This document shows, in pieces, positions 25,495 to 34,054 of a stretch of DNA of 64,000 nucleotides (within the stretch, counting starts at the first letter, position 1; every line of letters starts with the position of its first letter). The position numbers and the translations under genes were made by a program. The notes beneath the pieces are model-generated. The model did not search any database and was not told the DNA's origin. It worked only from the letters and a program-made list of their open reading frames with translations. This DNA is from Pseudoroseicyclus tamaricis (GTDB taxonomy: Bacteria; Pseudomonadota; Alphaproteobacteria; Rhodobacterales; Rhodobacteraceae), in contig NZ_JAAFYS010000001.1 of NCBI RefSeq assembly GCF_012070395.1, positions 288,001-352,000 of the forward strand, in the 5' to 3' direction.

Positions 25495-26388
25495 TCACCC
25501 CTCCGGAGGAGCGCCCGCGCTCTGGCCGGTGCCGGTGTCGCGGCCGGGGATGATGTCGCGGCGCTTGCCGAAGTTCTCCCAGCTCTCCATGGCCTCCAGC
25601 GCCTCCTCCGCCGTCTCCACGTAGCGGAAGAGGGAGAGGTCGGCGCGGCTGATCGTGCCGGCGTCGGCGAGGGCGTCCCAGTTGATCACCCGGTCCCAGA
25701 AATCGCGGCCGAAGAGCAGCACGGGGACCTGCCCCATCCGCCCCGTCTGGATCAGCGTCAGCGCCTCGAAGAGCTCGTCCATCGTGCCGAAGCCGCCGGG
25801 GAAGATGCAGACGGCGCGGGCGCGCATCAGGAAGTGCATCTTGCGGATCGCGAAGTAGTGGAAGTTGAAGCACAGCTCCGGCGTGACGTATTCGTTCGGC
25901 GCCTGCTCGTGGGGCAGCACGATGTTGAGCCCGATGCTCCGCCCGCCCGCCTCCCTGGCGCCGCGGTTGCCGGCCTCCATCACGCCCGGCCCGCCGCCCG
26001 TGCAGATCACGTCCTCCCGCCCGCCGGAGCGCTCCAGCGACCGCTCGGTGACGATGCGGGCGAAGCGGCGCGCCTCCTCGTATTGCTCGGTCAGCTCGGC
26101 CAGCGCCTCGGTCTTCGCCTCGGCCCGGCGGGAGGGCGGCAGGATGCGGGCGCCGCCGAAGAGGACGATGGTGCTCTCCACCTCCGCCTCGTCCAGCGCC
26201 ATCTGCGGCTTCAGCAGCTCCAGCTGGAAGCGGACGGGGCGCAGCTCCTCCCGCGTGAGGAAATCGTCATCCGCGAAGGCGAGCCGGTAGGTCGGCGAGC
26301 GCGTCTGCTCGGTATCCGGCACGCCGGCGGCTGTCGTGCGGTCCTCGCCGCTGCGGCGAAGCGGGTGCTGGCGGTGCGGCTGGGTCAT
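25495..26388 (-). CDS. LOG-family (TIGR00730) protein
   Basis: A 297-residue protein of the LOG / lysine-decarboxylase-like family. The nucleotide-binding GGGPGVMEAGN is at 131-141 and the defining PGGFGTMDE at 197-205. Characterised relatives release ribose 5-phosphate from nucleoside monophosphates or cytokinin ribotides (phosphoribohydrolase). This member has a 65-residue N-terminal extension and belongs to the longer bacterial class, so its substrate is uncertain; 'lysine decarboxylase' labels for this family are misleading. The ATG is 10 bases or so after AAGGAGCC. It stands alone, transcribed towards the repeat cluster. Confidence 0.88.
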   Translation of the reverse strand: MTQPHRQHPLRRSGEDRTTAAGVPDTEQTRSPTYRLAFADDDFLTREELRPVRFQLELLKPQMALDEAEVESTIVLFGGARILPPSRRAEAKTEALAELTEQYEEARRFARIVTERSLERSGGREDVICTGGGPGVMEAGNRGAREAGGRSIGLNIVLPHEQAPNEYVTPELCFNFHYFAIRKMHFLMRARAVCIFPGGFGTMDELFEALTLIQTGRMGQVPVLLFGRDFWDRVINWDALADAGTISRADLSLFRYVETAEEALEAMESWENFGKRRDIIPGRDTGTGQSAGAPPEG

Positions 26389-26460
26389 GGCGGCTCCTTC
26401 GTGAAGCCCTCTTGATGGCAGGCTCCGCGGGCGGCGTCCATCCGCCCGCGGAGCCCCCTC

Positions 26461-26745
26461 TCAGCTCTGCGAGGCGAGGAAGCCCGGGCAGTCGCGCCGC
26501 GCATCCGTCAGGCCGACATAGGAGCCGTTGATGATCAGGTGCCACGTCGGCAGGTAGCCCGGCGCCTGTGCCCGCACGTAGGAGCAGCCGGTGCGCGGGT
26601 CCGTCCAGGTGCGCTCGGTGTAGCTGGAGGGCGGGCCGGCCGTCGGGCTGGGGCCGGGCGCGACGCGCAAGGTGGCCTGCTGCGCGGCGGCGGGCGCGGC
26701 GAGGGCGACGAGGCTGAGGGCGGCGGCGGCAAGAATGCGGGTCAT
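26461..26745 (-). CDS. small secreted protein (94 aa)
   Basis: I do not recognise a family. The first 22 residues are a clear signal peptide ([22 protein letters not shown], cleavage after AAA or AQ). The mature part is about 72 residues with two cysteines (in TGCSYVRAQ and RRDCPGF) that could form a disulfide, and a Pro/Ser/Gly-rich start. It is probably periplasmic. The ATG follows GGAGAGAGAAGAG. It is divergent from dapD across a 261-base region with a short tandem repeat, and sits 72 bases from the LOG gene on the same strand. Confidence 0.72.
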   Translation of the reverse strand: MTRILAAAALSLVALAAPAAAQQATLRVAPGPSPTAGPPSSYTERTWTDPRTGCSYVRAQAPGYLPTWHLIINGSYVGLTDARRDCPGFLASQS

Positions 26746-26771
26746 CTCTTCTCTCTCCACTCTGGGGCGAC

Positions 26772-26847
26772 GGGGCCTCTGTGGCCCCATCCTTCGGTAT
26801 TGCGGGGCCTCTGTGGCCCGATCGTTCGGTACTGCGGGGCCTGTTAT
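26772..26847. repeat. 32-base tandem repeat, about 2.4 units
   Basis: The unit starts GGGGCCTCTGTGGCCC and ends TTCGGTATTGC. Units lie at 26772-26803 and 26804-26835 with four differences, then a 12-base partial unit. Each contains the small hairpin GGCCTCTGTGGCC. It lies upstream of both the small secreted protein and dapD. Confidence 0.7.
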
Positions 26848-27006
26848 CGCCCCGGCCTGCGTCAAAGCGCGGCCGGAAGCGCGGCCAGATTGCGGCGGAT
26901 ACCGCCGATTTCCCGGCACCGCTTCACCCTTTGGCAACCTCGCGCGATTGCGCCGCCCCGGCCCATGGGGCAAAAGCCGGGGCGACGCCAGCCGAGGGAG
27001 CCCGAT

Positions 27007-27834
27007 ATGTCCAACGCCCAGCTCGAAGCCGCCATCGAGAGCGCCTGGGAGGCGCGTGCCGAGATCACGCCCGCCACCTCCGGAGAGACCCGCGAGGCCA
27101 TCGAGGATACGCTGAACGCGCTCGATTCCGGCCAGCTCCGCGTCGCCGAGCGTGGCGAGGACGGCACCTGGCACGTCAACCAGTGGGCCAAGAAGGCCGT
27201 GCTCCTCGGTTTTCGCATCAAGGACATGGAGCCGCAATCGGGCGGCCCGCAGGGCTCCGGCTGGTGGGACAAGGTCGACAGCAAGTTCCTCGGCTGGGGG
27301 GAGAACCAGTGGCGCGCTGCCGGCTTCCGCGCCGTGCCGAACGCCGTCGTCCGCAAGAGCGCCTACATCGCCCCCGGCGTGGTGCTCATGCCCTCCTTCG
27401 TGAACCTGGGAGCTTACGTCGGCGAGGGCACGATGGTGGATACCTGGGCCACCGTCGGCTCCTGCGCGCAGATCGGCAAGGGCGTGCACCTCTCCGGCGG
27501 CGTCGGCATCGGCGGCGTGCTGGAGCCGATGCAGGCCGGCCCCACGATCATCGAGGATAACTGCTTCATCGGCGCCCGCTCCGAGGTCGTCGAGGGCGTC
27601 ATCGTCCGCGAGGGCTCCGTCCTCGGCATGGGTGTCTTCCTCGGCCAGTCGACCAAGATCGTCGACCGGGCGACGGGCGCCGTCACCTATGGCGAGGTGC
27701 CGCCCTATTCCGTCGTCGTCTCCGGCTCCATGCCGTCGACCGGCGGTGTGAACCTCTACTGCGCCGTCATCGTCAAGCGGGTGGACGAGCGCACGCGCGG
27801 CAAGGTCGGCATCAACGAGCTCCTGCGCGACTGA
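27007..27834 (+). CDS. dapD: tetrahydrodipicolinate N-succinyltransferase
   Basis: A 275-residue trimeric acyltransferase of the lysine/diaminopimelate pathway. It transfers succinyl from succinyl-CoA to tetrahydrodipicolinate. The left-handed parallel beta-helix is evident from hexapeptide repeats between about 115 and 235 ([29 protein letters not shown]...). [18 protein letters not shown] and [14 protein letters not shown] are hallmark stretches. Length is exactly typical. The ATG follows GAGGGAGCCCGAT. The stop and the start of the methyltransferase gene overlap by one base (TGATG). Confidence 0.97.
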   Translation: MSNAQLEAAIESAWEARAEITPATSGETREAIEDTLNALDSGQLRVAERGEDGTWHVNQWAKKAVLLGFRIKDMEPQSGGPQGSGWWDKVDSKFLGWGENQWRAAGFRAVPNAVVRKSAYIAPGVVLMPSFVNLGAYVGEGTMVDTWATVGSCAQIGKGVHLSGGVGIGGVLEPMQAGPTIIEDNCFIGARSEVVEGVIVREGSVLGMGVFLGQSTKIVDRATGAVTYGEVPPYSVVVSGSMPSTGGVNLYCAVIVKRVDERTRGKVGINELLRD

Positions 27835-28601
27835 TGCCCGGGCCGGAGGAAGCCCAGTACGCCACGCCGGCCAACCTGACGGCCCGGGGCGATCTGCACG
27901 CCCGCTACGCCAGCGAGGACTGGTTCGGCTTCGTCCATGACAAGATCGGTCTGACCTCCGGCGAGACCGTGCTCGACATCGGCTGCGGCGCCGGCTGGAT
28001 ATGGGAGAGGGAGGGGCTGCCCGAGATCGCACTCACCCTCGCCGACCGCTCGCCCGCCATGGTCGAGGCAGCGCTGGGCCGGGCGAAGGTCGCGGATACC
28101 CACGGCGAGGTGGCCGACGCCGCCTCGCTCGGCTTCGCCGCCGGCCAGTTCGACGTCATCCTCGCGCTGCACATGGCCTATCACCTCGAGAATCCCGCCG
28201 AGGCGCTGGCGCAGATGGCGCCGCTCCTCAAGGAGGGCGGGCGGCTCGTCCTCTCCGTAAACGGCACCGGCAACCTCGGCCCCTTGTGGAACATCGCGGC
28301 CGAGTGCCTCGGCATCGCGCCGGTCGATCCCTCCGTGGTCCTCTTCTCCGACCTCGCGGCGGAGGCGGCCCTAGCCGCGACCTTCCGCGAGATCGAGCGC
28401 CACGACTTCGTCGACCTCTACCGGGTGGCGGAGGCGGAGCCGCTCGTCGCCTACCTCGCCTCGCTGCCGCCGGCGGCGGAGGGCGGCGCCGCCGCGCTCC
28501 CTGCCATCCGCACCTCGGTGGAGGACGCGCTGGCGCGGGGCCCGCTGGAGCTGCCCCGCCGGAGCGCCGTTCTCGTGGCGCGGGCACCGAAACAGCCGTG
28601 A
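27834..28601 (+). CDS. class I SAM-dependent methyltransferase
   Basis: A 255-residue protein with a Rossmann-type SAM-binding domain. Motif I is VLDIGCGAGW (46-55), a motif II-like LTLADRSPAMVE follows, and motif IV is around FDVILALHMAYHLENP. It resembles the Methyltransf_11/25 groups, which act on small molecules; the substrate is unknown. The gene is translationally coupled to dapD (one-base overlap), which gives co-expression but not necessarily a shared pathway. No membrane segment or signal peptide. Confidence 0.85.
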   Translation: MPGPEEAQYATPANLTARGDLHARYASEDWFGFVHDKIGLTSGETVLDIGCGAGWIWEREGLPEIALTLADRSPAMVEAALGRAKVADTHGEVADAASLGFAAGQFDVILALHMAYHLENPAEALAQMAPLLKEGGRLVLSVNGTGNLGPLWNIAAECLGIAPVDPSVVLFSDLAAEAALAATFREIERHDFVDLYRVAEAEPLVAYLASLPPAAEGGAAALPAIRTSVEDALARGPLELPRRSAVLVARAPKQP

Positions 28602-28640
28602 CCCGATCCTGACCTCCGAGCCCCCCGAAGGGAGATCCCC

Positions 28641-29243
28641 ATGCGCGACGCCCAAGACTGCCTGATCGTCATCGACGTGCAGAACGATTTCTGCCCCGGC
28701 GGCGCCCTCGCCGTGACCGGCGGGGACGAGATCGTCCCCGGCATCAACGCCCTGATGGAGGAGTTTCCCGCCGTCGTCCTGACGCAGGACTGGCACCCCG
28801 CCGGCCACTCCTCCTTCGCCTCGCAGCACCCGGGCGCCGCGCCGATGTCCCTGACCGAGATGCCCTATGGCCCGCAGGTGCTCTGGCCCGACCATTGCGT
28901 GCAGGGCACCCCCGGCTCGGCCTTTCATGAGGGGCTGCGGACGGATGGCGACCTGATCATCCGCAAGGGCTTCCGCCCCGCGATCGACAGCTACTCAGCC
29001 TTCTTCGAGAACGACCACGCCACGCCGACGGGGCTGGAAGGCTACCTGCGCTCGCGCGGCCTGACCCGCCTGACGCTGGTCGGCCTCGCCACGGATTTCT
29101 GCGTCAACTACTCGGCGGTGGACGCCGCCCGCCTCGGCTTCGACGTCACCGTGCGCATGGATCTCTGCCGCGCCATTGACCTCGAAGGCTCGCTTGCGGC
29201 GGCGGAGGCGGGCATGCGCGAGGCGGGCGTGACGCTCGCGTAG
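28641..29243 (+). CDS. pncA: nicotinamidase
   Basis: A 200-residue isochorismatase-fold enzyme that deamidates nicotinamide to nicotinate for NAD salvage. The catalytic triad is D12 (IDVQNDF), K109 (IIRKGF) and C154 (TDFCVNYSA). The metal ligands are D50, H52 and H56 (QDWHPAGHSS), with WPDHCVQGTPGS at 82-93. The ATG follows AAGGGAGATCCCC. Its product feeds pncB about 1.5 kb downstream. The TAG stop is supplied by the GTAG head of a REP hairpin, so the last residues may have been altered by repeat insertion; the visible C-terminus is nevertheless of normal length. Confidence 0.95.
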   Translation: MRDAQDCLIVIDVQNDFCPGGALAVTGGDEIVPGINALMEEFPAVVLTQDWHPAGHSSFASQHPGAAPMSLTEMPYGPQVLWPDHCVQGTPGSAFHEGLRTDGDLIIRKGFRPAIDSYSAFFENDHATPTGLEGYLRSRGLTRLTLVGLATDFCVNYSAVDAARLGFDVTVRMDLCRAIDLEGSLAAAEAGMREAGVTLA

Positions 29244-29298
29244 GGTGCGTGCTCGCACGCACCACTCGGGCACAGGTGCGTGCAAGCACGCACCCTAC
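29240..29298. repeat. inverted pair of GTAG REP hairpins (REP-6)
   Basis: Two REPs face each other: GTAG plus GGTGCGTGCTCGCACGCACC (29240-29263), and GGTGCGTGCAAGCACGCACC plus CTAC (29275-29298). This is a minimal BIME. It fills the whole gap between convergent pncA and the MDR gene. Both stop codons (29241-29243 and 29295-29297) lie inside the GTAG heads. The hairpins could also end transcription from both sides. Confidence 0.8.
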
Positions 29299-30248
29299 GG
29301 GACGATCACCAGCTTGCCGGAGATCTCTCCCGCGCCCATCCGCGTCAGCGCGCCGATGCTCTCCTCCAGCGGCGCCACCTCGCCGATGAGCGGCCGCAGC
29401 TCCCCGGCCTCGGCGCGTCGCAGCAGCTCCGGCAGATGCGTCGGCCCCATCCTGGCGATCATCAGGCCGGCGCGCCGCCCCTGCCTGTCCGCCCCCCGCG
29501 CCATTCCGGCGACGGCCGACCAGAAGGCGCCCATCTCGCCGCCCACCATCCGGTAGGCACCGCCGGGCGTCAGCGCCCGCCGCACGGCGCCCATGCGCCG
29601 GCTCCCGAAGAGATCGAGGATCAGATCATAGCGCCGCCCCTCGGCCGCGAAGTCCACCTCCCGGTAATCCAGCACCCGCTGCACCCCGAGCGACCGCAGT
29701 GCCTCGGCCTTCCCCGCATTGTCCACCGCCGTCACCTCGGCTCCCGCCGCCAGCGCCAGCTGCACCGCCAGCGGGCCGGAGCCGCCGCCGGCGCCGTTGA
29801 TCAGCACGGCATCCCCGGCGCCGACCCCCGCCATCCCGTCCAGCGCGATGGCGCCCGACTGGGGCAGCGCGGCGGCGGTGACGTCGCTCACCCCCTCGGG
29901 CACCGGGCGCCACAGCTCCGCCGGCGCCGCGCAATACTCGGCGAAGCCGCCCCAGTACTCGAACGTGTCCGCCACCACCCGCATCCCGGGCGCAAAACCC
30001 TCCACGCCCGCGCCCACCGCCTCCACCACGCCGACGACATCGGAGCCCGGCACCCGCACGCCGGAGCTGAAGAGCCGTGGCATCCGCGCGTAGGCTGGCC
30101 GCCCCGTCAGCCGCTCCCAGTCGGAGGCATTCGCCCCGCAGGCCGTGACTTTCACGACGATTGCCCCAGCTTTGGCCTCGGGCCGGGGCATGTCCCTCAG
30201 ATCCAGAGCCTCCGGCCCGCCATATCTGGTTTGAACGAGTGCGCGCAT
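29295..30248 (-). CDS. zinc-independent MDR oxidoreductase (quinone reductase-like)
   Basis: A 317-residue NADPH-dependent medium-chain dehydrogenase/reductase. It has the GroES-like domain with VPGSDVVGVVEAVGAGVEGF (about 68-87) and the Rossmann motif INGAGGGSGPLAVQLA around 150-165. It lacks the structural zinc-cysteine cluster and catalytic zinc ligands, so it belongs with quinone oxidoreductase / RTN4IP1-like members that reduce quinones or enals; the substrate is unknown. The TAG stop comes from a REP head. The start is 33 bases from the divergent 166-residue gene. Confidence 0.87.
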   Translation of the reverse strand: MRALVQTRYGGPEALDLRDMPRPEAKAGAIVVKVTACGANASDWERLTGRPAYARMPRLFSSGVRVPGSDVVGVVEAVGAGVEGFAPGMRVVADTFEYWGGFAEYCAAPAELWRPVPEGVSDVTAAALPQSGAIALDGMAGVGAGDAVLINGAGGGSGPLAVQLALAAGAEVTAVDNAGKAEALRSLGVQRVLDYREVDFAAEGRRYDLILDLFGSRRMGAVRRALTPGGAYRMVGGEMGAFWSAVAGMARGADRQGRRAGLMIARMGPTHLPELLRRAEAGELRPLIGEVAPLEESIGALTRMGAGEISGKLVIVP

Positions 30249-30281
30249 GGGTCACCCTCGCGCGACAGGAGGCGAGGCGTC

Positions 30282-30782
30282 ATGGGGAAAATCACCGTCA
30301 ACGACACCATGCAGCAGGGCTACACCTACGAGACGACAGCCCGCATCGGCGACGTCCACTCGGAGGATTTCGATCCGTGGTGCCCCCCGGCGAAGATGCT
30401 GGAGATGGGCGTCTTCGAGGGCAAGTACCTCAACGACTGCCGGGACGAGTTCCCCAAGACGTGGTTCGAGGGCGCCAAGCTGGCCGATGGCAAGGCGGAC
30501 GCCGAGCTCAACTACTTCGGCATCAAGTCCCGCCAGCCCCTCTCGGTCTGGAAAGAGAAGGGCTGGATCATCGGGCCCGACCCGCGCGGCTGGTTCCAGT
30601 GGTACTGCCGCTACTGGATGGGCCGCCGGCTGGAGGGGGTGGACGACAAGCAGAAGTCCCGCTGGCGCAACTTCCGCCGCCATGCCGGCCAGGTGAAGAA
30701 GGCCTGCGATCCCGGCGACGTCTACTGCCGCCCCAAGCAGCGCCAGGCGCTCCTCCAATGGGCGCATGACCCCCTGATCTGA
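30282..30782 (+). CDS. conserved hypothetical protein coupled to pncB (166 aa)
   Basis: No domain is recognised. The 166-residue protein is rich in aromatic and charged residues. It has a cysteine pair region ([20 protein letters not shown]), a strongly aromatic stretch ([19 protein letters not shown], about 106-124), and a C-terminal [33 protein letters not shown]. The WMGRRL and [11 protein letters not shown] stretches look like a conserved structural core. The ATG follows CAGGAGGCGAGGCGTC. Its TGA overlaps the pncB ATG by one base, so it is made together with the NAD-salvage enzyme; a role connected with NAD or pncB control is possible but unproven. Confidence 0.78.
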   Translation: MGKITVNDTMQQGYTYETTARIGDVHSEDFDPWCPPAKMLEMGVFEGKYLNDCRDEFPKTWFEGAKLADGKADAELNYFGIKSRQPLSVWKEKGWIIGPDPRGWFQWYCRYWMGRRLEGVDDKQKSRWRNFRRHAGQVKKACDPGDVYCRPKQRQALLQWAHDPLI

Positions 30783-32128
30783 TGGACAACCACGGCTCGG
30801 CCTGCATGATGCGCGGGCCCGAGCCGGAGGACCCCATGGTCGACATCGCCACGCGCGTCTGGAACCACAAGTGGAAGATCGACCCGATCGTCCGCTCCCT
30901 GATCGATACCGATTTCTACAAGCTCTTGATGTGCCAGTCCGTCCGCCGCTACCGGCCCGACGTGCAGGTGACGTTCTCCCTCATCAACCGCACCAAGAGC
31001 ATCCGCCTCGCCGAGCTGATCGACGAGGGCGAGCTGCGCGAACAGCTCGACCACATCCGCTCTCTCTCCCTCACCCGGGGCGAGAGCACGTGGATGCGGG
31101 GCAACACCTTCTACGGCAAGCGGCAGATGTTCACGCCCGACTTCATGGACTGGTTCGAGAACCTGCGCCTGCCGCCCTACCACCTCGAGGTCCGCGACGG
31201 CCAGTACGAGCTGACGTTCGAGGGCTCCTGGCCCGAGGTCATGCTGTGGGAGATCCCCGCCCTCGCCGTCCTCATGGAGCTTCGCGGCCGCGCCGTCCTC
31301 GACACCATGGGCCGCTTCGAGATCCAGGTCCTCTATGCCCGCGCCATGACGCGCCTCTGGGAGAAGATCGAGCGCCTGCGCCCGCATGACGGCCTGAAGA
31401 TCGCCGATTTCGGCACCCGCCGCCGCCATTCCTTCCTCTGGCAGGACTGGTGCGTGCAGGCGATGCAGGAGGGGCTGGGGAGCAGCTTCACCGGCACCTC
31501 CAACTGCCTCATCGCCAAGAACCGCGATCTCGAGGCCATCGGCACCAACGCCCACGAGCTGCCCATGGTCTACTCCGCCCTCGCCGAGAGCGACGAGGCC
31601 CTCGCCCGCGCGCCCTATGACGTCCTCTCCGACTGGCATGAGGAGCATGACGGCAACCTGCACATCATCCTGCCCGACACCTACGGCACCCCCGGCTTCC
31701 TCGACCGCGCCCCCGACTGGCTGGCCGGCTGGACGGGCATGCGCATCGACAGCGGCGACCCGGCGGAGGGCGCCGAGCGCGCGATCCGCTGGTGGCAGAG
31801 CCGGGGGGAGGACCCGACGGAGAAGCTGGTGATCTTCTCCGACGGGCTCGACGCGGGCAAGATCATCGACCTCTACCAGCGCTTCCAGGGCCGGGTGCGG
31901 GTGAGCTTCGGCTGGGGCACGATGCTGACGAACGACTTCGGCGGGTTGACGGAGGGGAATTCTCTGGCCCCGTTCTCGCTCGTCTGCAAGGCTGTGGAGG
32001 CGAACGGCCGCCCCACCGTGAAGCTGAGCGACAACCCCCGGAAGGCCATGGGGCCGGACGCGGAGATCGCCCGGTACAAGCGGGTGTTCGGGGTGGGGGA
32101 GCAGGAGGAGATGGAGGTGGTGGTTTAG
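30782..32128 (+). CDS. pncB: nicotinate phosphoribosyltransferase
   Basis: A 448-residue enzyme that joins nicotinate to PRPP, with ATP hydrolysis, to make nicotinate mononucleotide. Family features are [14 protein letters not shown] near the N-terminus, [15 protein letters not shown] (about 209-223), [22 protein letters not shown] and [13 protein letters not shown]. The first 18 residues lack homology; an internal ATG at 30836 (MVDIATRV) may be the true start, but the ATG at 30782 overlaps the upstream stop and suits coupling. The 3' end overlaps the foreign deaminase gene by four bases. Confidence 0.95.
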   Translation: MDNHGSACMMRGPEPEDPMVDIATRVWNHKWKIDPIVRSLIDTDFYKLLMCQSVRRYRPDVQVTFSLINRTKSIRLAELIDEGELREQLDHIRSLSLTRGESTWMRGNTFYGKRQMFTPDFMDWFENLRLPPYHLEVRDGQYELTFEGSWPEVMLWEIPALAVLMELRGRAVLDTMGRFEIQVLYARAMTRLWEKIERLRPHDGLKIADFGTRRRHSFLWQDWCVQAMQEGLGSSFTGTSNCLIAKNRDLEAIGTNAHELPMVYSALAESDEALARAPYDVLSDWHEEHDGNLHIILPDTYGTPGFLDRAPDWLAGWTGMRIDSGDPAEGAERAIRWWQSRGEDPTEKLVIFSDGLDAGKIIDLYQRFQGRVRVSFGWGTMLTNDFGGLTEGNSLAPFSLVCKAVEANGRPTVKLSDNPRKAMGPDAEIARYKRVFGVGEQEEMEVVV

Positions 32129-33633
32129 GGGGTGTCGTCCAAATAGTGGATGCTCTCTTTTATAGCGTGTAGCTCCTGCGCAGTAGAGCTTATCTGGCTA
32201 GCGCCCAACCTGGGTGCGGACATTCCGCCATACCAATCTTCAATTTCACCACGCGAGGTTTGCCTCCGTTCCTTTTCAAAGAGATCCCGGAATCTTCTCG
32301 GTGAAATTCCATAAAAATGTTCGACCGTCACTAAAGAAGGGTTCTGCCCTTCGGGGCCAATAATGTTTTTAAAGAGTGCTTCTGCTTTGCTCTTGGGGTA
32401 GGGCTCGATAAACACAATTCTTGCGATTCCAGAGGAAACAATGTGTTTAGCGCAATTGTGGCAGGGGTAAGTTGTGACATATATTGTTCCCCCCTTTAAC
32501 GCACGACCTAATCTCGCGGCATCACAGATAGCGTTCATTTCCGCATGAACCATCCTTCCGTATTCAGTGACGCCGCCGATGAGAGAATCTAAGATCTTGT
32601 CCTTCCGGCTTTCGTCGGACAAGATATCTTCAGAAGTCATTTCTGAACGAAGCAGGTCCTGTTCCTCGAGGGAATGCAGGAAGCTGAATATTATGTTGTT
32701 TATCTCCTGTTTATTTGCTTCGCCGCCCAAATCTACATCGCGCAGTTTGCCCGAATCCTCTTGGCTATAGATACCTCCACCAGGTTTTGGAACCTCATTA
32801 CATCCCGTAGATATGAGGTCTCCTTCAGGGGAGAATACCCCAGCGCCAACTTGTCTAGACAGGTCTAAAGATCTAAGGGAGGCAGCCTTGGCCACGTATT
32901 GACCATATTCGTCGCGAGTGGGGCCAATTGAGTTTTTTCCAAACAGAACATCTATGAAGCGATCGCTGGAAGTCTGTAGTGCCTCTGCAGATCGACCGTC
33001 TAGAAAGACGTCGCCCAACTGAAAGACTTTTGATATTTGTTGCCCGACTTTGTCGGCATCCTTTTCATCTTGATCCATTTGGATCAGCTTCTTCGCATGT
33101 CTTTCGCAGTCCTCATTCGTCCAGCCATCTTTCTCGCCGCGGAGGCGCGCGATTAGTCTCTCTAATCTCTGGTTAACAGGGGTTGCGACGCTAACCTGGA
33201 TAAACCTCCGGCCAAACGCTCTAGTCAGAAGTTCAATTTCCTCCTTGCGTTTAAGCTGGTTTATAATGAAAGCGTGTTGCGCACGCGGTATGCTCTCTTG
33301 CTTTCCAACATCGGATTCGACCGTCGCTCCGCTCAATTTTCCACGAAGAGAGCGAATTTTTTGAATGGCCTCCCCGGCTAAAACAGAATTTATCCCGTAG
33401 GATGATCTTACCAAGTTTCCCCTGTAAATCTTGTTCTCTAACTCGGAATCCCCTCTGTCGAGCGAGCAAATGCCCCGAGCAAGTAGCAGCTCATTTAATG
33501 AGCCGCTTATCGAAATCGAGCTGGATCGATATCCAACCCGTCTTAGCGACACATCCAATGCAGCTTCGGCTTCTTTAATTGGGCAGCCTATCGGGCCGAC
33601 CATGCCAAATATTAGCTCAAATTGTTCTGACAT
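32125..33633 (-). CDS. anti-phage dCTP deaminase-like protein (AvcD/DcdV type)
   Basis: A 502-residue two-domain protein. The C-terminal part (about 236-460) is a zinc-dependent deoxycytidylate-deaminase-like domain with HAE at 363-365 ([11 protein letters not shown]) and PCHNC at 390-394. The N-terminal part (about 1-230) begins [18 protein letters not shown], a P-loop-kinase-like region without a canonical GK[ST]. This fusion is the architecture of anti-phage deaminases that deplete dCTP/dCMP during infection. The ATG at 33633 follows CTGGAGATTCAAGTAGAT; an ATG 14 codons earlier has no binding site. The gene is markedly A+T-richer than its surroundings (27 of 60 bases are G/C at 33361-33420) and looks horizontally acquired. 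Confidence 0.85.
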   Translation of the reverse strand: MSEQFELIFGMVGPIGCPIKEAEAALDVSLRRVGYRSSSISISGSLNELLLARGICSLDRGDSELENKIYRGNLVRSSYGINSVLAGEAIQKIRSLRGKLSGATVESDVGKQESIPRAQHAFIINQLKRKEEIELLTRAFGRRFIQVSVATPVNQRLERLIARLRGEKDGWTNEDCERHAKKLIQMDQDEKDADKVGQQISKVFQLGDVFLDGRSAEALQTSSDRFIDVLFGKNSIGPTRDEYGQYVAKAASLRSLDLSRQVGAGVFSPEGDLISTGCNEVPKPGGGIYSQEDSGKLRDVDLGGEANKQEINNIIFSFLHSLEEQDLLRSEMTSEDILSDESRKDKILDSLIGGVTEYGRMVHAEMNAICDAARLGRALKGGTIYVTTYPCHNCAKHIVSSGIARIVFIEPYPKSKAEALFKNIIGPEGQNPSLVTVEHFYGISPRRFRDLFEKERRQTSRGEIEDWYGGMSAPRLGASQISSTAQELHAIKESIHYLDDTP

Positions 33634-33703
33634 ATCTACTTGAATCTCCAGGATTGTAACTCGGTCACAAATCACATCGACTAGTCAAGTCTGAACTTGT
33701 GTC

Positions 33704-33721
33704 TGCTTCATTATTGAAGCA
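33704..33721. promoter_or_regulatory. inverted repeat between deaminase and small divergent gene
   Basis: A perfect TGCTTCA-TTAT-TGAAGCA palindrome. It lies 70 bases upstream of the deaminase start and 24 bases upstream of the small gene's ATG. Its position fits an operator for a regulator binding both promoters. A -10-like TACAAT on the minus strand (33658-33653) is nearer the deaminase. No regulator gene lies next to it unless the small protein fills that role. Confidence 0.4.
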
Positions 33722-33745
33722 AAGTGCTCATAGGGAGGAGTGCCT

Positions 33746-33913
33746 ATGTTTGAGGAAAATCCAATGTTCCCAGCGTCTTCGGAGGCAGACTTAAGCCTAC
33801 TTGTGGAGCCGGCCCGAAACTTGAAGCTCGAACGTAAGAAGCTTGACGAGCTGATCGGCGCTCAGTCAGAGGCTGCCCAAGAATACCTCAGCGGCAAGTT
33901 TGTTATGCGCTGA
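33746..33913 (+). CDS. small protein divergent from the deaminase (55 aa)
   Basis: A 55-residue acidic-to-neutral protein with no recognised family. The N-terminal 20 residues are Pro/Ser/Glu-rich. Residues about 21-50 (EPARNLKLERKKLDELIGAQ and on) have the charge pattern of a single amphipathic helix. Coding status is supported by a strong ribosome binding site (AGGGAGGAG, 7 bases before the ATG), a second in-frame ATG, and an intrinsic terminator 20 bases after the stop. Composition matches the deaminase island, not the host. It could be a regulator or inhibitor of the deaminase, by analogy with the RNA or small-gene partners known next to such deaminases, but no homology is seen. Confidence 0.65.
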   Translation: MFEENPMFPASSEADLSLLVEPARNLKLERKKLDELIGAQSEAAQEYLSGKFVMR

Positions 33914-33933
33914 GCCTCTTTCATCCTCACAAC

Positions 33934-33959
33934 GGCCCGCCTTCGCGGGCCTTTTTTTT
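33934..33959 (+). terminator. intrinsic terminator of the small divergent gene
   Basis: The stem GGCCCGC / GCGGGCC with loop CTTC is followed by eight T residues. It is a textbook rho-independent terminator and the best one in the window. It marks the approximate right end of the A+T-richer island. Confidence 0.92.
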
Positions 33960-34054
33960 ACAAGCTGTTGCCCTTGCAGTCATAAGCGCTCGCCCCCACC
34001 CCCTCACCAAACCGTCACTTCCCCCCATCCCCCCCACCGCCTAGCCTCCCCGGC

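Noticed and set aside
33914-34054. An attachment site or integrase remnant at the right island edge
   Set aside because: No direct repeat to the left junction, no tRNA and no integrase-like frame could be found.
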